Shown piece by piece: positions 8,320 to 17,867 of a stretch of 64,000 bases of DNA. The position numbers were made by a program, and so were the translations under genes. The stretch covers positions 868,001-932,000 of the forward strand of contig NZ_JAMZEG020000001.1 of NCBI RefSeq assembly GCF_024435075.2, written 5' to 3'. The notes under the pieces were generated by a model. It ran no database searches and had not been told where the DNA came from. It was given only the letters and a program-made list of their open reading frames with translations. Every line of letters begins with the position of its first letter. Position 1 is the first letter of the stretch. Source of the DNA: Marinomonas maritima (GTDB taxonomy: Bacteria > Pseudomonadota > Gammaproteobacteria > Pseudomonadales > Marinomonadaceae).

Positions 8320-11300
8320 GTGCATTTATTAGCGGCCAAACCGGGTGGATTTGTTGACGATGAAGGGATTGTCGATTTAGGGCAAACACCTGCGGATATG
8401 GTTATTTTGGCCGCAGCGGATTCTGTATTAGGGGCGCTAGGCAGCGCTCTTGATCATTTGGTTTTAGTTGAGTCTTCAAGTCGTTCACATGATGCTTCTC
8501 TGGAAGTAAGCGATAGCGACCGATTACCGAGTATTCGCCTAGCAAATTGGATGCAGTTGGTAAAACCCGCCGCCTACGATTTGTACGAACATAAGGTGCT
8601 AGAACACGCCAAAGTGGTGGTTGTTTCTTTACTCGGTGGTGAGCATTATTGGGCCTACGGGTTCCAGCAGTTACAGGCTTGGTCGAAAGCCAAAAAAGGC
8701 CGTACTTTAATCGTCGTACCGGGTGATGACACCCCTGATCCTGCTTTGATGAATGCGTCTAATTGCGACATGGAAGACGCTCACAGAGTGTGGCGCTATT
8801 TTCGTGAAAGCGGTCAACGAAACTGTGAGCAATTTTTTCAATTTCTTGCCGCGCAGTTTTTCCAAAAAAACATTAAGTGGCAGGAACCTGCGCCTTTACC
8901 CAGCGCACTTATTTACTTTCGAGGTGATAAGTCAAATCAAGGCAATAATTCAAATCAAGGTCATACTTCTAGCTTGAGTGAATGGAAAGCGCATTATCAA
9001 GATGCTTTATCTTATTCGAATGAAGTGAAGAGTCAGCCTGTGGTGCTGGTGGTGTTTTATCGATCTCATTTACAAAGCGGAAATACCGCAATGTTTGATG
9101 AATTGTTAGAGATCATCGAACAAGAAGGTCTTGTCCCTTTAGCGGTTGCCGTTAGCTCCTTAAAAGACGATGTATCCGTTGGTTTAATTGAAACACTGGT
9201 TGAGAAAACCAACGCAAAAGTGATTTTAAATACCACAGGTTTTGCCGCGAATCGCGTTGGCAGCCCAGATTTGGCCTCTGAGCCAACAGATTTTCAATCC
9301 GCCTTTGATTCTCCAATTCCTGTTTTGCAATTGATTTTATCCGGCAGCACACAAGACGACTGGCAACAGCAGACGCAAGGGTTGCGCAGTCGAGATGTGG
9401 CCATGCAAATTGTTTTGCCTGAAATGGACGGCCGAATCATTACCCGCGCCGTCAGTTTCAAAGCGCTGAGTCATTATAATGAAACAGCCCAAGTCGACTT
9501 AGTGCGTTACGAACTTCATCCAGAGCGCGCGCGATTCGTTGCACAACTGGCGAAGCGTTACGCCACCTTGGCAAGCAAACCAAACGCGGAAAAACGCATT
9601 GCTTTTGTACTGGCGAATTACCCAACCAAAGATGGCCGCATTGGCAATGGCGTTGGTTTAGACACGCCTGCGTCGACGGTAAATTTACTCAACGCGTTGG
9701 AGCGTGCAGGCTATCCGATTCAAGGCATTCCCGATCACGGCAATGCATTAATCGAAATGTTATTGGGTGCCGTGACAAACAATCCAAACACCTTGCATGA
9801 ACGAGGTTGTTGGCAGAGCTTGGCGCTGGAAGATTACTTAACTTACTTTTATCAATTACCACTAGAAAGTCAAAATGCGGTTTGGGATCGCTGGGGGCCG
9901 CCAGAAGACGATCATAAATGCCGAGCACAAGACGGTCAGCGACGCATCATGTTGTCCGGTATTCGCCTTGGCGAAACCTTTGTTGGTATTCAGCCAGCGC
10001 GAGGCTTTAACCTCGATCTTGCTGCAAACTACCATGATCCAGATTTGATTCCCCCTCATAGCTATTTAGCGTTCTATTTTTGGCTGCGTCACGTTTATCA
10101 AGTGGATGCCTTCGTGCATGTTGGCAAGCATGGTAATCTCGAATGGTTACCGGGCAAAGGCACGGCTTTATCTGAGTCTTGTTGGCCAGATATTGCGCTT
10201 GGTCCTATGCCGAATTTTTATCCGTTTATTGTCAATGACCCAGGCGAAGGCGCGCAAGCCAAACGCCGGTCTCAAGCAACGATTATTGATCATCTAATGC
10301 CGCCGATGACGCGAGCTGAAACGTACGGTGACATGGCGGATCTGGAAAACCTAGTGGACGAATATTACCAAGCCATGGGCATGGATGTTCGCCGCGAAAC
10401 CTGGCTAAGAGAGCAGATTCTAAAAAAAGTCCAACAATCCCATTTGTTAGAAGAGCTTACCATTGTCGAAAATAACGGCATTGAAGCGAACAATGATGAT
10501 GCAGTACTGGAAGGTCTGGACACCTATTTGTGTGAAATCAAAGAAGCACAAATTCGTCACGGTTTGCATCGCCTTGGGGAGCTACCTGTAGAAGACAAGT
10601 TGGCTGACACACTGGTGGCGTTATTACGTTTACCTCGTGGTAACGAGATAACCAGCCAAGGTATCTTACATGTCTTGGTGAAAGACTTTGCTTTGAATAA
10701 TCATGGCTTTGATCAACATGATTTTGATCCTATGCAAAGCCTGCGAACGCCTTGGCTGGGTATAAAGCCAGATGCATTATTATTAGTGAGTGATGCCGAT
10801 TGGCGAACCCATGCGGACACCAAAGAGCGGCTCGAATTATTCGCCAAAGACATGATGCAGACGTATCTGATTCAAGGTCATCCTACGGATGAATTGGCAG
10901 CGTCTTTTCCGCAAACCGCGGTGCTTTTGTCTCATGCTAAAAAGACGTTGATGCTGGCGTTGGAAAAAAGCGCAAACGATGAAATTCAGGCCTTGATTAC
11001 TGGTTTGGCGGGGGGCTTTATTCCACCGGGGCCAAGTGGTGCGCCAACACGTGGTCGATTAGATACCTTGCCGACAGGACGTAATTTCTTCTCTGTAGAT
11101 AACCGAGCGATTCCATCGCCTGCGGCGTGGGCAATTGGTCAGAAATCCGCTGAGGCGTTGGTACAGCGACATTTACAAGAACATGGTGATTATCCGAAAG
11201 ACCTTGGTTTGTCGGTATGGGGTACGGCGACCATGCGTACCGGTGGCGATGATATTGCGCAAGCGTTTGCACTGATGGGTGTTCGTCCCATTTGGGCGCC

Positions 11301-12306
11301 GGGTTCGAATCGCGTAACGGATTTTGAAATGCTTTCTTGTATGCAAATGGGACGTCCCAGAGTGGATGTGACCTTGCGTGTATCGGGTTTTTTCCGTGAT
11401 GCGTTTGCTAATGTTATGCGGCTTTACGACGCGGCGGTGCAAGCCATCGCAGAGTATGAAGAGCCGGGGAATGGCAATACGATTCGTACCAATGTTCAAG
11501 CGAGAAAACAAACCTTACTTGACCAAGGAATGGACGAAGAACAGGCCAGTCGCCAAGCGTCTTATCGAGTGTTTGGCAGCAAACCAGGTGCGTACGGCGC
11601 AGGCTTACAAGGTTTAATCGATGAACGTTGTTGGGACACGAAAGCGGACTTAGCCGAAGCGTATGTGAACTGGGGTGGTTACGCTTATGATGGCAACTCT
11701 CAATCAGGAAAACAAGACGGCGTAGAAGCCAAATCTGCCTTCGTTGAGCGTTTATCTCAGCTTGATGTTGTGGTGCAAAATCAAGACAATCGCGAGCACG
11801 ACATTCTGGATTCCGACGACTATTATCAGTTTCAAGGCGGTATGACCAACGCTGTAACGACGTTTAGTGGACAAGCGCCGAGTGTCTATCATAGTGATCA
11901 TTCTAATCCGAGTTCGCCGAAAATTCGTACGCTTAAAGAAGAATTAAACCGTGTTGTTCGATCGCGAGTACTGAACCCTAAATGGATCGACGCCATGCAA
12001 ACTCATGGCTACAAAGGCGCGTTTGAAATGACCGCTACGGTTGATTATCTGTTTGCCTATGATGCGACGACGGACCTAGTCGCCGATTACCAATATGAAC
12101 AGGTGACCGATCGTTTATTACTTGACCCAGACAACCAAGCGTTTATGCGCGATAATAACCCTCATGCTTTGGAAGAAATGGGCGAGCGTCTATTAGAGGC
12201 AATTCAACGTGGCATGTGGCAGAACGCAGAAGGCCACAGAGAACAAATTCAATCCTTGTTGCTTGACCTAGATCAGCAGCAAGAGCAAGAAGAAAAGAGT
12301 CAGTAA
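8320..12306 (+). CDS. cobN: Cobaltochelatase large subunit CobN
   Basis: 1,328 residues, the size and organisation of CobN/magnesium-chelatase H-type subunits. It inserts cobalt into hydrogenobyrinic acid a,c-diamide together with CobS and CobT, which are not in this window. Family signatures include YPTKDGRIGNGVGLDTPAS, VHVGKHGNLEWLPGK, FIVNDPGEGAQAKRR, GGFIPPGPSGAPTRG, LPTGRNFFSVD, VWGTATMRTGGDD and GYKGAFEMTATVDYLFAYDAT. The start is a GTG at 8320 with GGAGAAA upstream. It follows cobW by 37 bp and is followed by cbiX 80 bp on. Confidence 0.95.
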   Translation: MHLLAAKPGGFVDDEGIVDLGQTPADMVILAAADSVLGALGSALDHLVLVESSSRSHDASLEVSDSDRLPSIRLANWMQLVKPAAYDLYEHKVLEHAKVVVVSLLGGEHYWAYGFQQLQAWSKAKKGRTLIVVPGDDTPDPALMNASNCDMEDAHRVWRYFRESGQRNCEQFFQFLAAQFFQKNIKWQEPAPLPSALIYFRGDKSNQGNNSNQGHTSSLSEWKAHYQDALSYSNEVKSQPVVLVVFYRSHLQSGNTAMFDELLEIIEQEGLVPLAVAVSSLKDDVSVGLIETLVEKTNAKVILNTTGFAANRVGSPDLASEPTDFQSAFDSPIPVLQLILSGSTQDDWQQQTQGLRSRDVAMQIVLPEMDGRIITRAVSFKALSHYNETAQVDLVRYELHPERARFVAQLAKRYATLASKPNAEKRIAFVLANYPTKDGRIGNGVGLDTPASTVNLLNALERAGYPIQGIPDHGNALIEMLLGAVTNNPNTLHERGCWQSLALEDYLTYFYQLPLESQNAVWDRWGPPEDDHKCRAQDGQRRIMLSGIRLGETFVGIQPARGFNLDLAANYHDPDLIPPHSYLAFYFWLRHVYQVDAFVHVGKHGNLEWLPGKGTALSESCWPDIALGPMPNFYPFIVNDPGEGAQAKRRSQATIIDHLMPPMTRAETYGDMADLENLVDEYYQAMGMDVRRETWLREQILKKVQQSHLLEELTIVENNGIEANNDDAVLEGLDTYLCEIKEAQIRHGLHRLGELPVEDKLADTLVALLRLPRGNEITSQGILHVLVKDFALNNHGFDQHDFDPMQSLRTPWLGIKPDALLLVSDADWRTHADTKERLELFAKDMMQTYLIQGHPTDELAASFPQTAVLLSHAKKTLMLALEKSANDEIQALITGLAGGFIPPGPSGAPTRGRLDTLPTGRNFFSVDNRAIPSPAAWAIGQKSAEALVQRHLQEHGDYPKDLGLSVWGTATMRTGGDDIAQAFALMGVRPIWAPGSNRVTDFEMLSCMQMGRPRVDVTLRVSGFFRDAFANVMRLYDAAVQAIAEYEEPGNGNTIRTNVQARKQTLLDQGMDEEQASRQASYRVFGSKPGAYGAGLQGLIDERCWDTKADLAEAYVNWGGYAYDGNSQSGKQDGVEAKSAFVERLSQLDVVVQNQDNREHDILDSDDYYQFQGGMTNAVTTFSGQAPSVYHSDHSNPSSPKIRTLKEELNRVVRSRVLNPKWIDAMQTHGYKGAFEMTATVDYLFAYDATTDLVADYQYEQVTDRLLLDPDNQAFMRDNNPHALEEMGERLLEAIQRGMWQNAEGHREQIQSLLLDLDQQQEQEEKSQ

Positions 12307-12386
12307 CCTTGGGCAGAGGCTTGCTGGTAACCTTATGAGCGTACAGTCACTGGAACGCCATCAGAGTCGACAGAAAGAGAGAGACA

Positions 12387-13634
12387 ATGAGCAATACAAC
12401 ACCAGTAAAAAAACAGGGCATTATGATTTGTGGTCACGGTAGCCGTGATAAAGACGCAGAGCGTGAGTTTGGTTTAGTCGCAAAAGGGCTAAAAGAGCGC
12501 TTCCCACATTTACCTGTTGAATACGGATTTTTGGAATTTTCCGCACCGAATATTCACATGGGACTCAACAGCTTATTGTCGCAAGGTGTTGAAGAAATTT
12601 ACGCCGTGCCGGGCATGTTATTCGCTGCGACGCACGCGAAAAACGATATTCCTTCTGTATTGACCACCTATGAAGAAAAGAACGCAGGGCTACACATTAC
12701 TTACGGCCGTGAACTTGGCTTACAAGACGACATGATAGAAGCCTTTCAAGCGCGCATTTATGAATCGCTTGGGCTCGATCCACAAAATCCACCAGAAAAC
12801 CTATACGACACATTATTAGTGGTTGTGGGTCGTGGAACGTCTGATACATCCGCTAATGCGGAAGCGGCGAAACTGACGCGCATCGTCAGTGAAAATATGG
12901 GCTTTGGTTGGTCGGATACCGTGTATTCAGGCGTCACTTACCCCTCTGTGGGCGTAGGGTTAGAAAACCTAATGAAGTTAGGTTATAAACGCATAGTCGT
13001 TGCGCCTTACTTTTTATTCACCGGCCGATTGATCAAACGGATTCAAGGTTATGTGGACAAAGTGGCGCAAACCAATCCAGCCATTGAGTTTATCCAAACG
13101 CCTTACCTGAGCGATCACCCAAGAGTCATTGACGCGTTCCAGCATCGAGTCGAAGAGATCATGCAAGGCGAACTGCAAACCGGCGAAGAAACCCTGATGA
13201 ACTCCTTCAAGCGTCGTCTTGCTGCTGGCGAAGTGGACGTTCATCACCATCACGCCGAGTTTGTTGACCCTCAAGACGACACGCAAGGCTTGTCTGTTTC
13301 TGATCATGAACATTCGCATAACCACGGACATTCGCATGACCACAGTCACGACACTCATACCCATGATAAGAATCACGGGCATTCTCACGATTCTCACACT
13401 CATGCCCATGATAAGAGTCATAGCCATTCTCATGGTTCCCACTCTCACGATCATAGCCATGGACATTCCCACGGTGTCTACAAACACATTGGCCACCCAA
13501 TGGGGCCAAGAACCATGATAGGTGAAGGCATTTGTTGTTGTTTTATGGGGCAGTTTACCGACGAGATCTTGGAAGAAGAGAGAGACAAAATCGACGGGGA
13601 TTGTACTAAAACGGCTTTTGCCCACCGTAAGTAG
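12387..13634 (+). CDS. cbiX: CbiX-type sirohydrochlorin cobaltochelatase with a long His-rich tail
   Basis: 415 residues. The N-terminal two thirds hold two CbiX halves: GIMICGHGSRDKDAE with PGMLFAATHAKNDIP, and LLVVVGRGTSDTSANAE with APYFLFTGRLIKRI. Residues about 280-372 form a His/Asp/Ser-rich metal-binding tail with many HSH and HDH units. The last segment has GICCCFMGQF, which may replace the C-terminal Cys/Fe-S motif of long CbiX proteins. CbiX inserts cobalt early, into sirohydrochlorin, whereas the adjacent cobN belongs to the late-insertion route. It may act here as a chelatase or as a cobalt store or donor. Confidence 0.88.
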   Translation: MSNTTPVKKQGIMICGHGSRDKDAEREFGLVAKGLKERFPHLPVEYGFLEFSAPNIHMGLNSLLSQGVEEIYAVPGMLFAATHAKNDIPSVLTTYEEKNAGLHITYGRELGLQDDMIEAFQARIYESLGLDPQNPPENLYDTLLVVVGRGTSDTSANAEAAKLTRIVSENMGFGWSDTVYSGVTYPSVGVGLENLMKLGYKRIVVAPYFLFTGRLIKRIQGYVDKVAQTNPAIEFIQTPYLSDHPRVIDAFQHRVEEIMQGELQTGEETLMNSFKRRLAAGEVDVHHHHAEFVDPQDDTQGLSVSDHEHSHNHGHSHDHSHDTHTHDKNHGHSHDSHTHAHDKSHSHSHGSHSHDHSHGHSHGVYKHIGHPMGPRTMIGEGICCCFMGQFTDEILEEERDKIDGDCTKTAFAHRK

Positions 13635-13836
13635 CGCTGTTTATTCGCTCACTTTAATATAAGACAAAAATGACAGGTTTAGAGTGTCATAGGTTTAGTT
13701 ATTCAATTAGGGGGCGCACTGGTTGTAGTGTAGGAGTGCAAGCTAGTTTTCTTGGTATGGTCAATTTTTGCTGAACGATAAAACTCAAAACAATGATATA
13801 CATTAACTGACTCGTTTTTTAAATAGGAAGTAAACA

Positions 13837-14304
13837 ATGGCAGAATACAGCGCTCAAATAGTCTGGCAGCGAGATAGTGAAGAGGCTTTTACAGATCATC
13901 GGTACAGTCGAGGGCATAAGTGGATTTTCGATGGCGGCATGACGGTTCCTGCGTCCTCTTCGTCCCACATTGTGCCTTTACCTTACTCTATTGAAGCAAA
14001 TGTAGACCCTGAAGAGGCGTTTGTTGCGTCATTGTCGAGCTGTCATCTGCTGTTCTTCCTTTCCGTTGCTGCTAAGCGTAAGTTTGTGATTGAGCATTAT
14101 GAAGATAATGCCGTTGGAAAAATGGAAAAAAACGAAGACGGAAAAGTTGCCATGACAGAGGTAACGCTTAAGCCAGAAGTTATTTTCTCAGGTGAAAATC
14201 AACCAAGCAGAGACGTTTTAGAGACAATGCATCATGAATCTCACGAAGCGTGTTTTATTGCTAATTCGGTAAAGACAGAGATAAAGATCGAAATTATATT
14301 ATAA
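13837..14304 (+). CDS. OsmC/Ohr-family protein
   Basis: 155 residues of the OsmC fold. The two redox cysteines of the family are in place: C69 in LSSCHLLFFLSVAAKR and C139 in HEACFIANSVKTE. The Glu/Arg environment around the first helix also fits. OsmC proteins reduce organic hydroperoxides with dithiol help. It stands alone, about 200 bp after cbiX and in front of a strong terminator; the upstream spacer shows no clear terminator, so partial read-through from the cob operon is possible. Confidence 0.88.
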   Translation: MAEYSAQIVWQRDSEEAFTDHRYSRGHKWIFDGGMTVPASSSSHIVPLPYSIEANVDPEEAFVASLSSCHLLFFLSVAAKRKFVIEHYEDNAVGKMEKNEDGKVAMTEVTLKPEVIFSGENQPSRDVLETMHHESHEACFIANSVKTEIKIEIIL

Positions 14305-14350
14305 ATTTTGAGTACTAAAGTGCTGTTTAGCATTGTTGAATGGACAAATA

Positions 14351-14395
14351 AAATAACCCCCAACCGACTATTTCGGTTGGGGGTTATTGTTTTTC
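14351..14395. terminator. Strong rho-independent terminator
   Basis: Long G/C hairpin: AATAACCCCCAACCGA pairs with its complement TCGGTTGGGGGTTATT, with a short loop, followed by GTTTTT on the plus strand. It ends the OsmC gene; A/T flanks on the left also allow termination of the convergent minus-strand carboxynorspermidine gene. Confidence 0.88.
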
Positions 14396-14429
14396 TATCG
14401 TTTGAAATACAAAGGACTAAAACGAAAGG

Positions 14430-15668
14430 TTAAAACGTGAAAGGGCGGTCGCCGTTTTCGTCTTTAATGCGAGTCGGTAGACCCATGTCGTTTAGTAAAC
14501 CTAGGAAAGGTCTTGGATCAAGTTGCTCCACGTTACGCATTTCTTTCGCGTCCCAAGTCCCATTAGCCACTAGAATGGCCGCAGCAACGGGTGGTACACC
14601 AGCGGTGTATGAAATACCTTGGCTACCCACTTCGTTGTACGCGTCTTTGTGATCTGCGACGTTGTAGATAAAGACTTCTTTCTCTTTACCGTCTTTAATG
14701 CCTTTTACCACATCGCCAATACAGGTTTTGCCTGTGTAATTAGGAGCAAGTGAAGAAGGATCAGGCAGTACTGCTTTAACAACTTTAAGCGGAATGACTT
14801 CTAGGCCTTCTGCGGTTTTAACCGGTTGCTCAGACAGTAAACCTAGGCTTTTTAACACCGTAAACACATTGATGTAGTGTTCGCCAAAGCCCATCCAAAA
14901 GCGTACGTTTGGCACGTCTAGATTTTGCGAAATAGAGTGAACTTCATCGTGGCCTGTCATATAAGCCGTTTGCTTACCTACGACGGGGAGATCATCTGTT
15001 CGGCTGACTTCGAACATTTTGTTTTCTTGCCATTGGCGGTTTTGCCAAGAATAAACACGTCCGGTAAATTCGCGGAAGTTAATCTCTGGGTCAAAGTTGG
15101 TAGCGAAGTATTTACCATGGCTACCCGCGTTGATGTCGATAATGTCGATGTCGCTAACACTATCGAAATAATCATTGTATGCAAGAGCGGCATACGCGTT
15201 TACCACACCCGGATCAAAACCTACGCCAAGAATAGCGGTCACGCCTTTTTCTTTACATAATTCGCGGCGTTTCCATTCGTAGTTTGCATACCATGGTGGT
15301 GTTTCACAAATTTTCGCAGGATCTTCATGGATCGCTGTGTCTAGGTAAGCGGCACCCGTTTCGATACACGCTTCTAATACAGACATGTTGATGAAGGATG
15401 AGCCAACGTTGATCACGATTTGTGATTCTGTTTCTTTAATTAATTTCACCGTTGCGGCGACATCAAGGGCGTTTAGAGCGAATGCTTGAATACGGCCCTC
15501 TACCTTCATGCTGCCTTTGTCGAGGACACTGGATACAATATCGTCGCATTTCGTAACGCTGCGCGAAGCAATTGCGATATTGCCCAGTGTGTCATTGTGT
15601 TGGGCGCATTTGTGGGCTACAACACGAGCCACGCCTCCACCGCCGATGATTAAGACATTTTTTTTCAT
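14430..15668 (-). CDS. Carboxynorspermidine/carboxyspermidine dehydrogenase
   Basis: Saccharopine-dehydrogenase-like oxidoreductase (412 residues) with an N-terminal Rossmann loop IIGGGGVARVVAH. Bacterial CASDH reductively condenses aspartate beta-semialdehyde with 1,3-diaminopropane (or putrescine) to carboxynorspermidine. The family shows in DTAIHEDPAKICE, GVTAILGVGFDPGVVNAYAA, DINAGSHGKYFATNFDPEINFREF and the C-terminal GDRPFTF. The gene is 36 bp downstream of the matching decarboxylase on the same strand, which fixes the assignment. It was formerly annotated as LYS9 in such genomes. Confidence 0.93.
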   Translation of the reverse strand: MKKNVLIIGGGGVARVVAHKCAQHNDTLGNIAIASRSVTKCDDIVSSVLDKGSMKVEGRIQAFALNALDVAATVKLIKETESQIVINVGSSFINMSVLEACIETGAAYLDTAIHEDPAKICETPPWYANYEWKRRELCKEKGVTAILGVGFDPGVVNAYAALAYNDYFDSVSDIDIIDINAGSHGKYFATNFDPEINFREFTGRVYSWQNRQWQENKMFEVSRTDDLPVVGKQTAYMTGHDEVHSISQNLDVPNVRFWMGFGEHYINVFTVLKSLGLLSEQPVKTAEGLEVIPLKVVKAVLPDPSSLAPNYTGKTCIGDVVKGIKDGKEKEVFIYNVADHKDAYNEVGSQGISYTAGVPPVAAAILVANGTWDAKEMRNVEQLDPRPFLGLLNDMGLPTRIKDENGDRPFTF

Positions 15669-15704
15669 AGTAACGCGATCTCCAAAATTTTAGTCTAGAC
15701 AGAA

Positions 15705-16802
15705 TTAAGACAGGTTCTGCTCAAAATCGTTGTAATCAAATTCTCTTACGAGTTCGATGCTGCCGTCCAATTGACGTATCGCAATGGACGGCATTTTTAC
15801 TCCGTTGAACCAGTTCTTTTTCACCATGGTGTAACCGGCTGCGTCTTCGAAAGACAGGCGGTCACCGACTTGTAGTGTTTGTTTGAATTTAAATTCACCG
15901 AAAATATCGCCAGCTAAACAAGACTTACCACAAATCATGTATTCATGTTCACCATCACAAGGCACCATTTTAGCACTTTCACGGTAAATCAGCAGGTCTA
16001 GCATGTGAGCTTCAATAGAACTGTCGACAACGGCTAAGTTTTTGCCATTGAATAATGTATCTAATACCGTTACTTCTAACGTTGTACTTTTGGTAATTGA
16101 TGCTTCGCCTGGTTCTAAATACACTTGGATATCGTACTTTTCAGAGAAAGCTTTTAAGCGTTGGCAGAATTGGTCAATGGGGTAATCTTCCCCTGTAAAG
16201 TGAATTCCACCGCCCAAGCTTATCCAGCTTACCTGCTGAATAAGATGACCAAAGCGTTCTTCGATCAAGGTAAGCATTTCATCAAAGCGTTCAAAGTCGT
16301 CGTTCTCACAATTGTTGTGGAACATAAAGCCCGAAATATCGCTAATGACAGTTTCGACTTTTGAAGGGTTCCATTCGCCAAGACGACTAAAGGGTCTTGC
16401 TGGGTCGGCAATTAAAAACTCAGACGTACTGACTTGTGGATTAACACGTAAACCACGTGTTTTGCCTTCACTAATGTCTTTAAAGCGGCTTAATTGACCA
16501 ATGGAGTTGAAAATTATTTTGTCTGAATGATCCAATACTTCGCGAATTTCATCGTCGGAATACGCCACACTGTAAGCGTGGGTTTCACCTTTAAACTTAG
16601 TGTTACCCAGTTTGACTTCGTATAAGGAAGACGATGTAGTGCCATCCATATATTCTTGCATTAAGTCGAATACAGACCAAGTAGCAAAACATTTAAGGGC
16701 CAATAATGACTTGGCTCCGGACTGTTGGCGCACATAAGCGATCTTCTCTAAATTCTTTAGAAGAGCCGCTTTATCAATGAGGTAATACGGTGTCTTGATC
16801 AT
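15705..16802 (-). CDS. nspC: Carboxynorspermidine decarboxylase
   Basis: Fold type III PLP decarboxylase (365 residues) that yields norspermidine or spermidine. The PLP lysine is in LALKCFATW (K37), with LGGGIHFTGEDYP and YLEPGEASI further on, and the dimer-interface cysteine segment CGKSCLAGDIFGEF. The frame could begin at a TTG at 16823, but the ATG at 16802 has AGG five bases upstream and matches the family start MIKTPYYLID. First gene of the nspC-CASDH operon. In Vibrio, norspermidine made this way controls biofilm formation. Confidence 0.94.
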   Translation of the reverse strand: MIKTPYYLIDKAALLKNLEKIAYVRQQSGAKSLLALKCFATWSVFDLMQEYMDGTTSSSLYEVKLGNTKFKGETHAYSVAYSDDEIREVLDHSDKIIFNSIGQLSRFKDISEGKTRGLRVNPQVSTSEFLIADPARPFSRLGEWNPSKVETVISDISGFMFHNNCENDDFERFDEMLTLIEERFGHLIQQVSWISLGGGIHFTGEDYPIDQFCQRLKAFSEKYDIQVYLEPGEASITKSTTLEVTVLDTLFNGKNLAVVDSSIEAHMLDLLIYRESAKMVPCDGEHEYMICGKSCLAGDIFGEFKFKQTLQVGDRLSFEDAAGYTMVKKNWFNGVKMPSIAIRQLDGSIELVREFDYNDFEQNLS

Positions 16803-17040
16803 GGCAACCTGCCCAGTAGTCAAAACGCTGTATTCTAGAGCAAAGGTGGGTGTGTTTTCTAGCTTAAAATAGGAATTTTATGAGCCTTTCTGTGTCATTT
16901 TGACGACTTTTCCTGTTCCTTCAGCATGCTCGTGCTTTTTATTTGACCTGTATGCTCTTTCAATAGAGTGATTCATTGATGATTTCACTTTTGCGTGGAA
17001 GATAATAGGGTAACCTCCTAGCTAATTCTGCTTTATAATC

Positions 17041-17067
17041 CGCTACAATTGATTTTTGTAGCGTTTT
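17041..17067 (+). terminator. Terminator-like hairpin in the 320-bp spacer before nnrU
   Basis: Perfect 8-bp inverted repeat CGCTACAA / TTGTAGCG with a 7-nt loop, followed by TTTT. No plus-strand gene lies immediately upstream, so it would act either on a leader transcript of nnrU (attenuation) or not at all. I see nothing else recognisable between 16803 and 17123. Confidence 0.4.
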
Positions 17068-17123
17068 AAGACTCGTGTATTCGCCACTAATATATTTTAA
17101 AAGAGTATAAGGAACATCGTAGT

Positions 17124-17717
17124 ATGTTGATTTTAGTTATTGGTTTGGTCGTATTTTTCTGTGTGCATTCCGTTCGTTTGTTTGCCCCTAATTGGCGTGA
17201 AACAAGTATGGGGCAGGGTAAGAACGGTGTTATGCGTTGGCATATGCGTTTTGGATTATTAACTTTGCTGGCGACGGCATTCATTGTTATGGGTTACATG
17301 CAAATGCGTGTAGAGCCTATTTGGTTGTGGTTTCCCCCTGTGTGGACGCGTCATTTAGCGGGCTTACTTGTACTGGTTGCGCTTTTCTTTGTTGGTTCTG
17401 CATTAGTACCGAATACCTCGATGAAACAGAAAATGGGCTACCCATTGTTGATTGGAATAAAAATTTGGGCGTTTGCTCATCTAATCAGTAACGGTACTGT
17501 GGCCGATGTGATGATATTCGGAAGTTTCTTAGTGTGGTCGATTGTCAGCTTTGCTGTCTATCGCCGTCGTGATAGAAAAGCGGGTGTTGTGTATGTAACT
17601 TCGGACGAGTCCAGTGTTCCATCCAATTTAGCGGCTTTTGTTTTTGCGATGATCTCTTGGTTTACGATCGTTTTTTATCTGCATGAAGCGGTGATCGGTG
17701 TGTCACCATTGGTCTAG
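17124..17717 (+). CDS. nnrU: NnrU-family integral membrane protein
   Basis: 197 residues with about five or six membrane spans, beginning MLILVIGLVVFFCVHSVRLF. The FFCVHS motif, NWRETSMGQ, WTRHLAGLLVLVALFFVGSA and GIKIWAFAHLISNGTVAD are typical of NnrU, a family first linked to denitrification loci and later to the membrane isomerase of zeta-carotene (Z-ISO). No nitrogen-oxide genes are present here, so the role is open. Shine-Dalgarno AAGGA before the ATG. Confidence 0.88.
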   Translation: MLILVIGLVVFFCVHSVRLFAPNWRETSMGQGKNGVMRWHMRFGLLTLLATAFIVMGYMQMRVEPIWLWFPPVWTRHLAGLLVLVALFFVGSALVPNTSMKQKMGYPLLIGIKIWAFAHLISNGTVADVMIFGSFLVWSIVSFAVYRRRDRKAGVVYVTSDESSVPSNLAAFVFAMISWFTIVFYLHEAVIGVSPLV

Positions 17718-17749
17718 TATTTGTTTGCAGGAAGAGAAAGATTAAACGA

Positions 17750-17860
17750 ATGACCTTTGAGTCTCATGCTGCGTTTTTAATCACGTCCGCACGGTTAGTT
17801 TTGATACTTTTAGGTCTTTCTGTTATCGTCCGCGCCCCTTTTATTAGCGATGATAGGTAA
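17750..17860 (+). CDS. Possible 36-residue membrane peptide
   Basis: A short frame from ATG 17750 to TAA encoding a hydrophobic segment (FLITSARLVLILLGLSVIV) with charged ends. It overlaps the first codons of the open frame of the next gene. The upstream GAAGAGAAAG is a weak ribosome site. It could be a small membrane protein translated between nnrU and the YegD-like gene, or chance. No homologue is recognised. Confidence 0.22.
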   Translation: MTFESHAAFLITSARLVLILLGLSVIVRAPFISDDR

Positions 17861-17867
17861 GAAATAC

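Noticed and set aside
13014..13625. 203-residue minus-strand frame opposite cbiX with Met/Val/Arg-rich composition
   Set aside because: It is the complement of the His-rich repeat coding region, whose biased codons leave the other strand open. No start signal.
15693..15700. GTCTAGAC upstream of the carboxynorspermidine dehydrogenase gene, resembling the core of the PhnF palindrome
   Set aside because: Only the 8-bp core is symmetrical and the flanks do not extend it; no link to phosphonates. Treated as chance.
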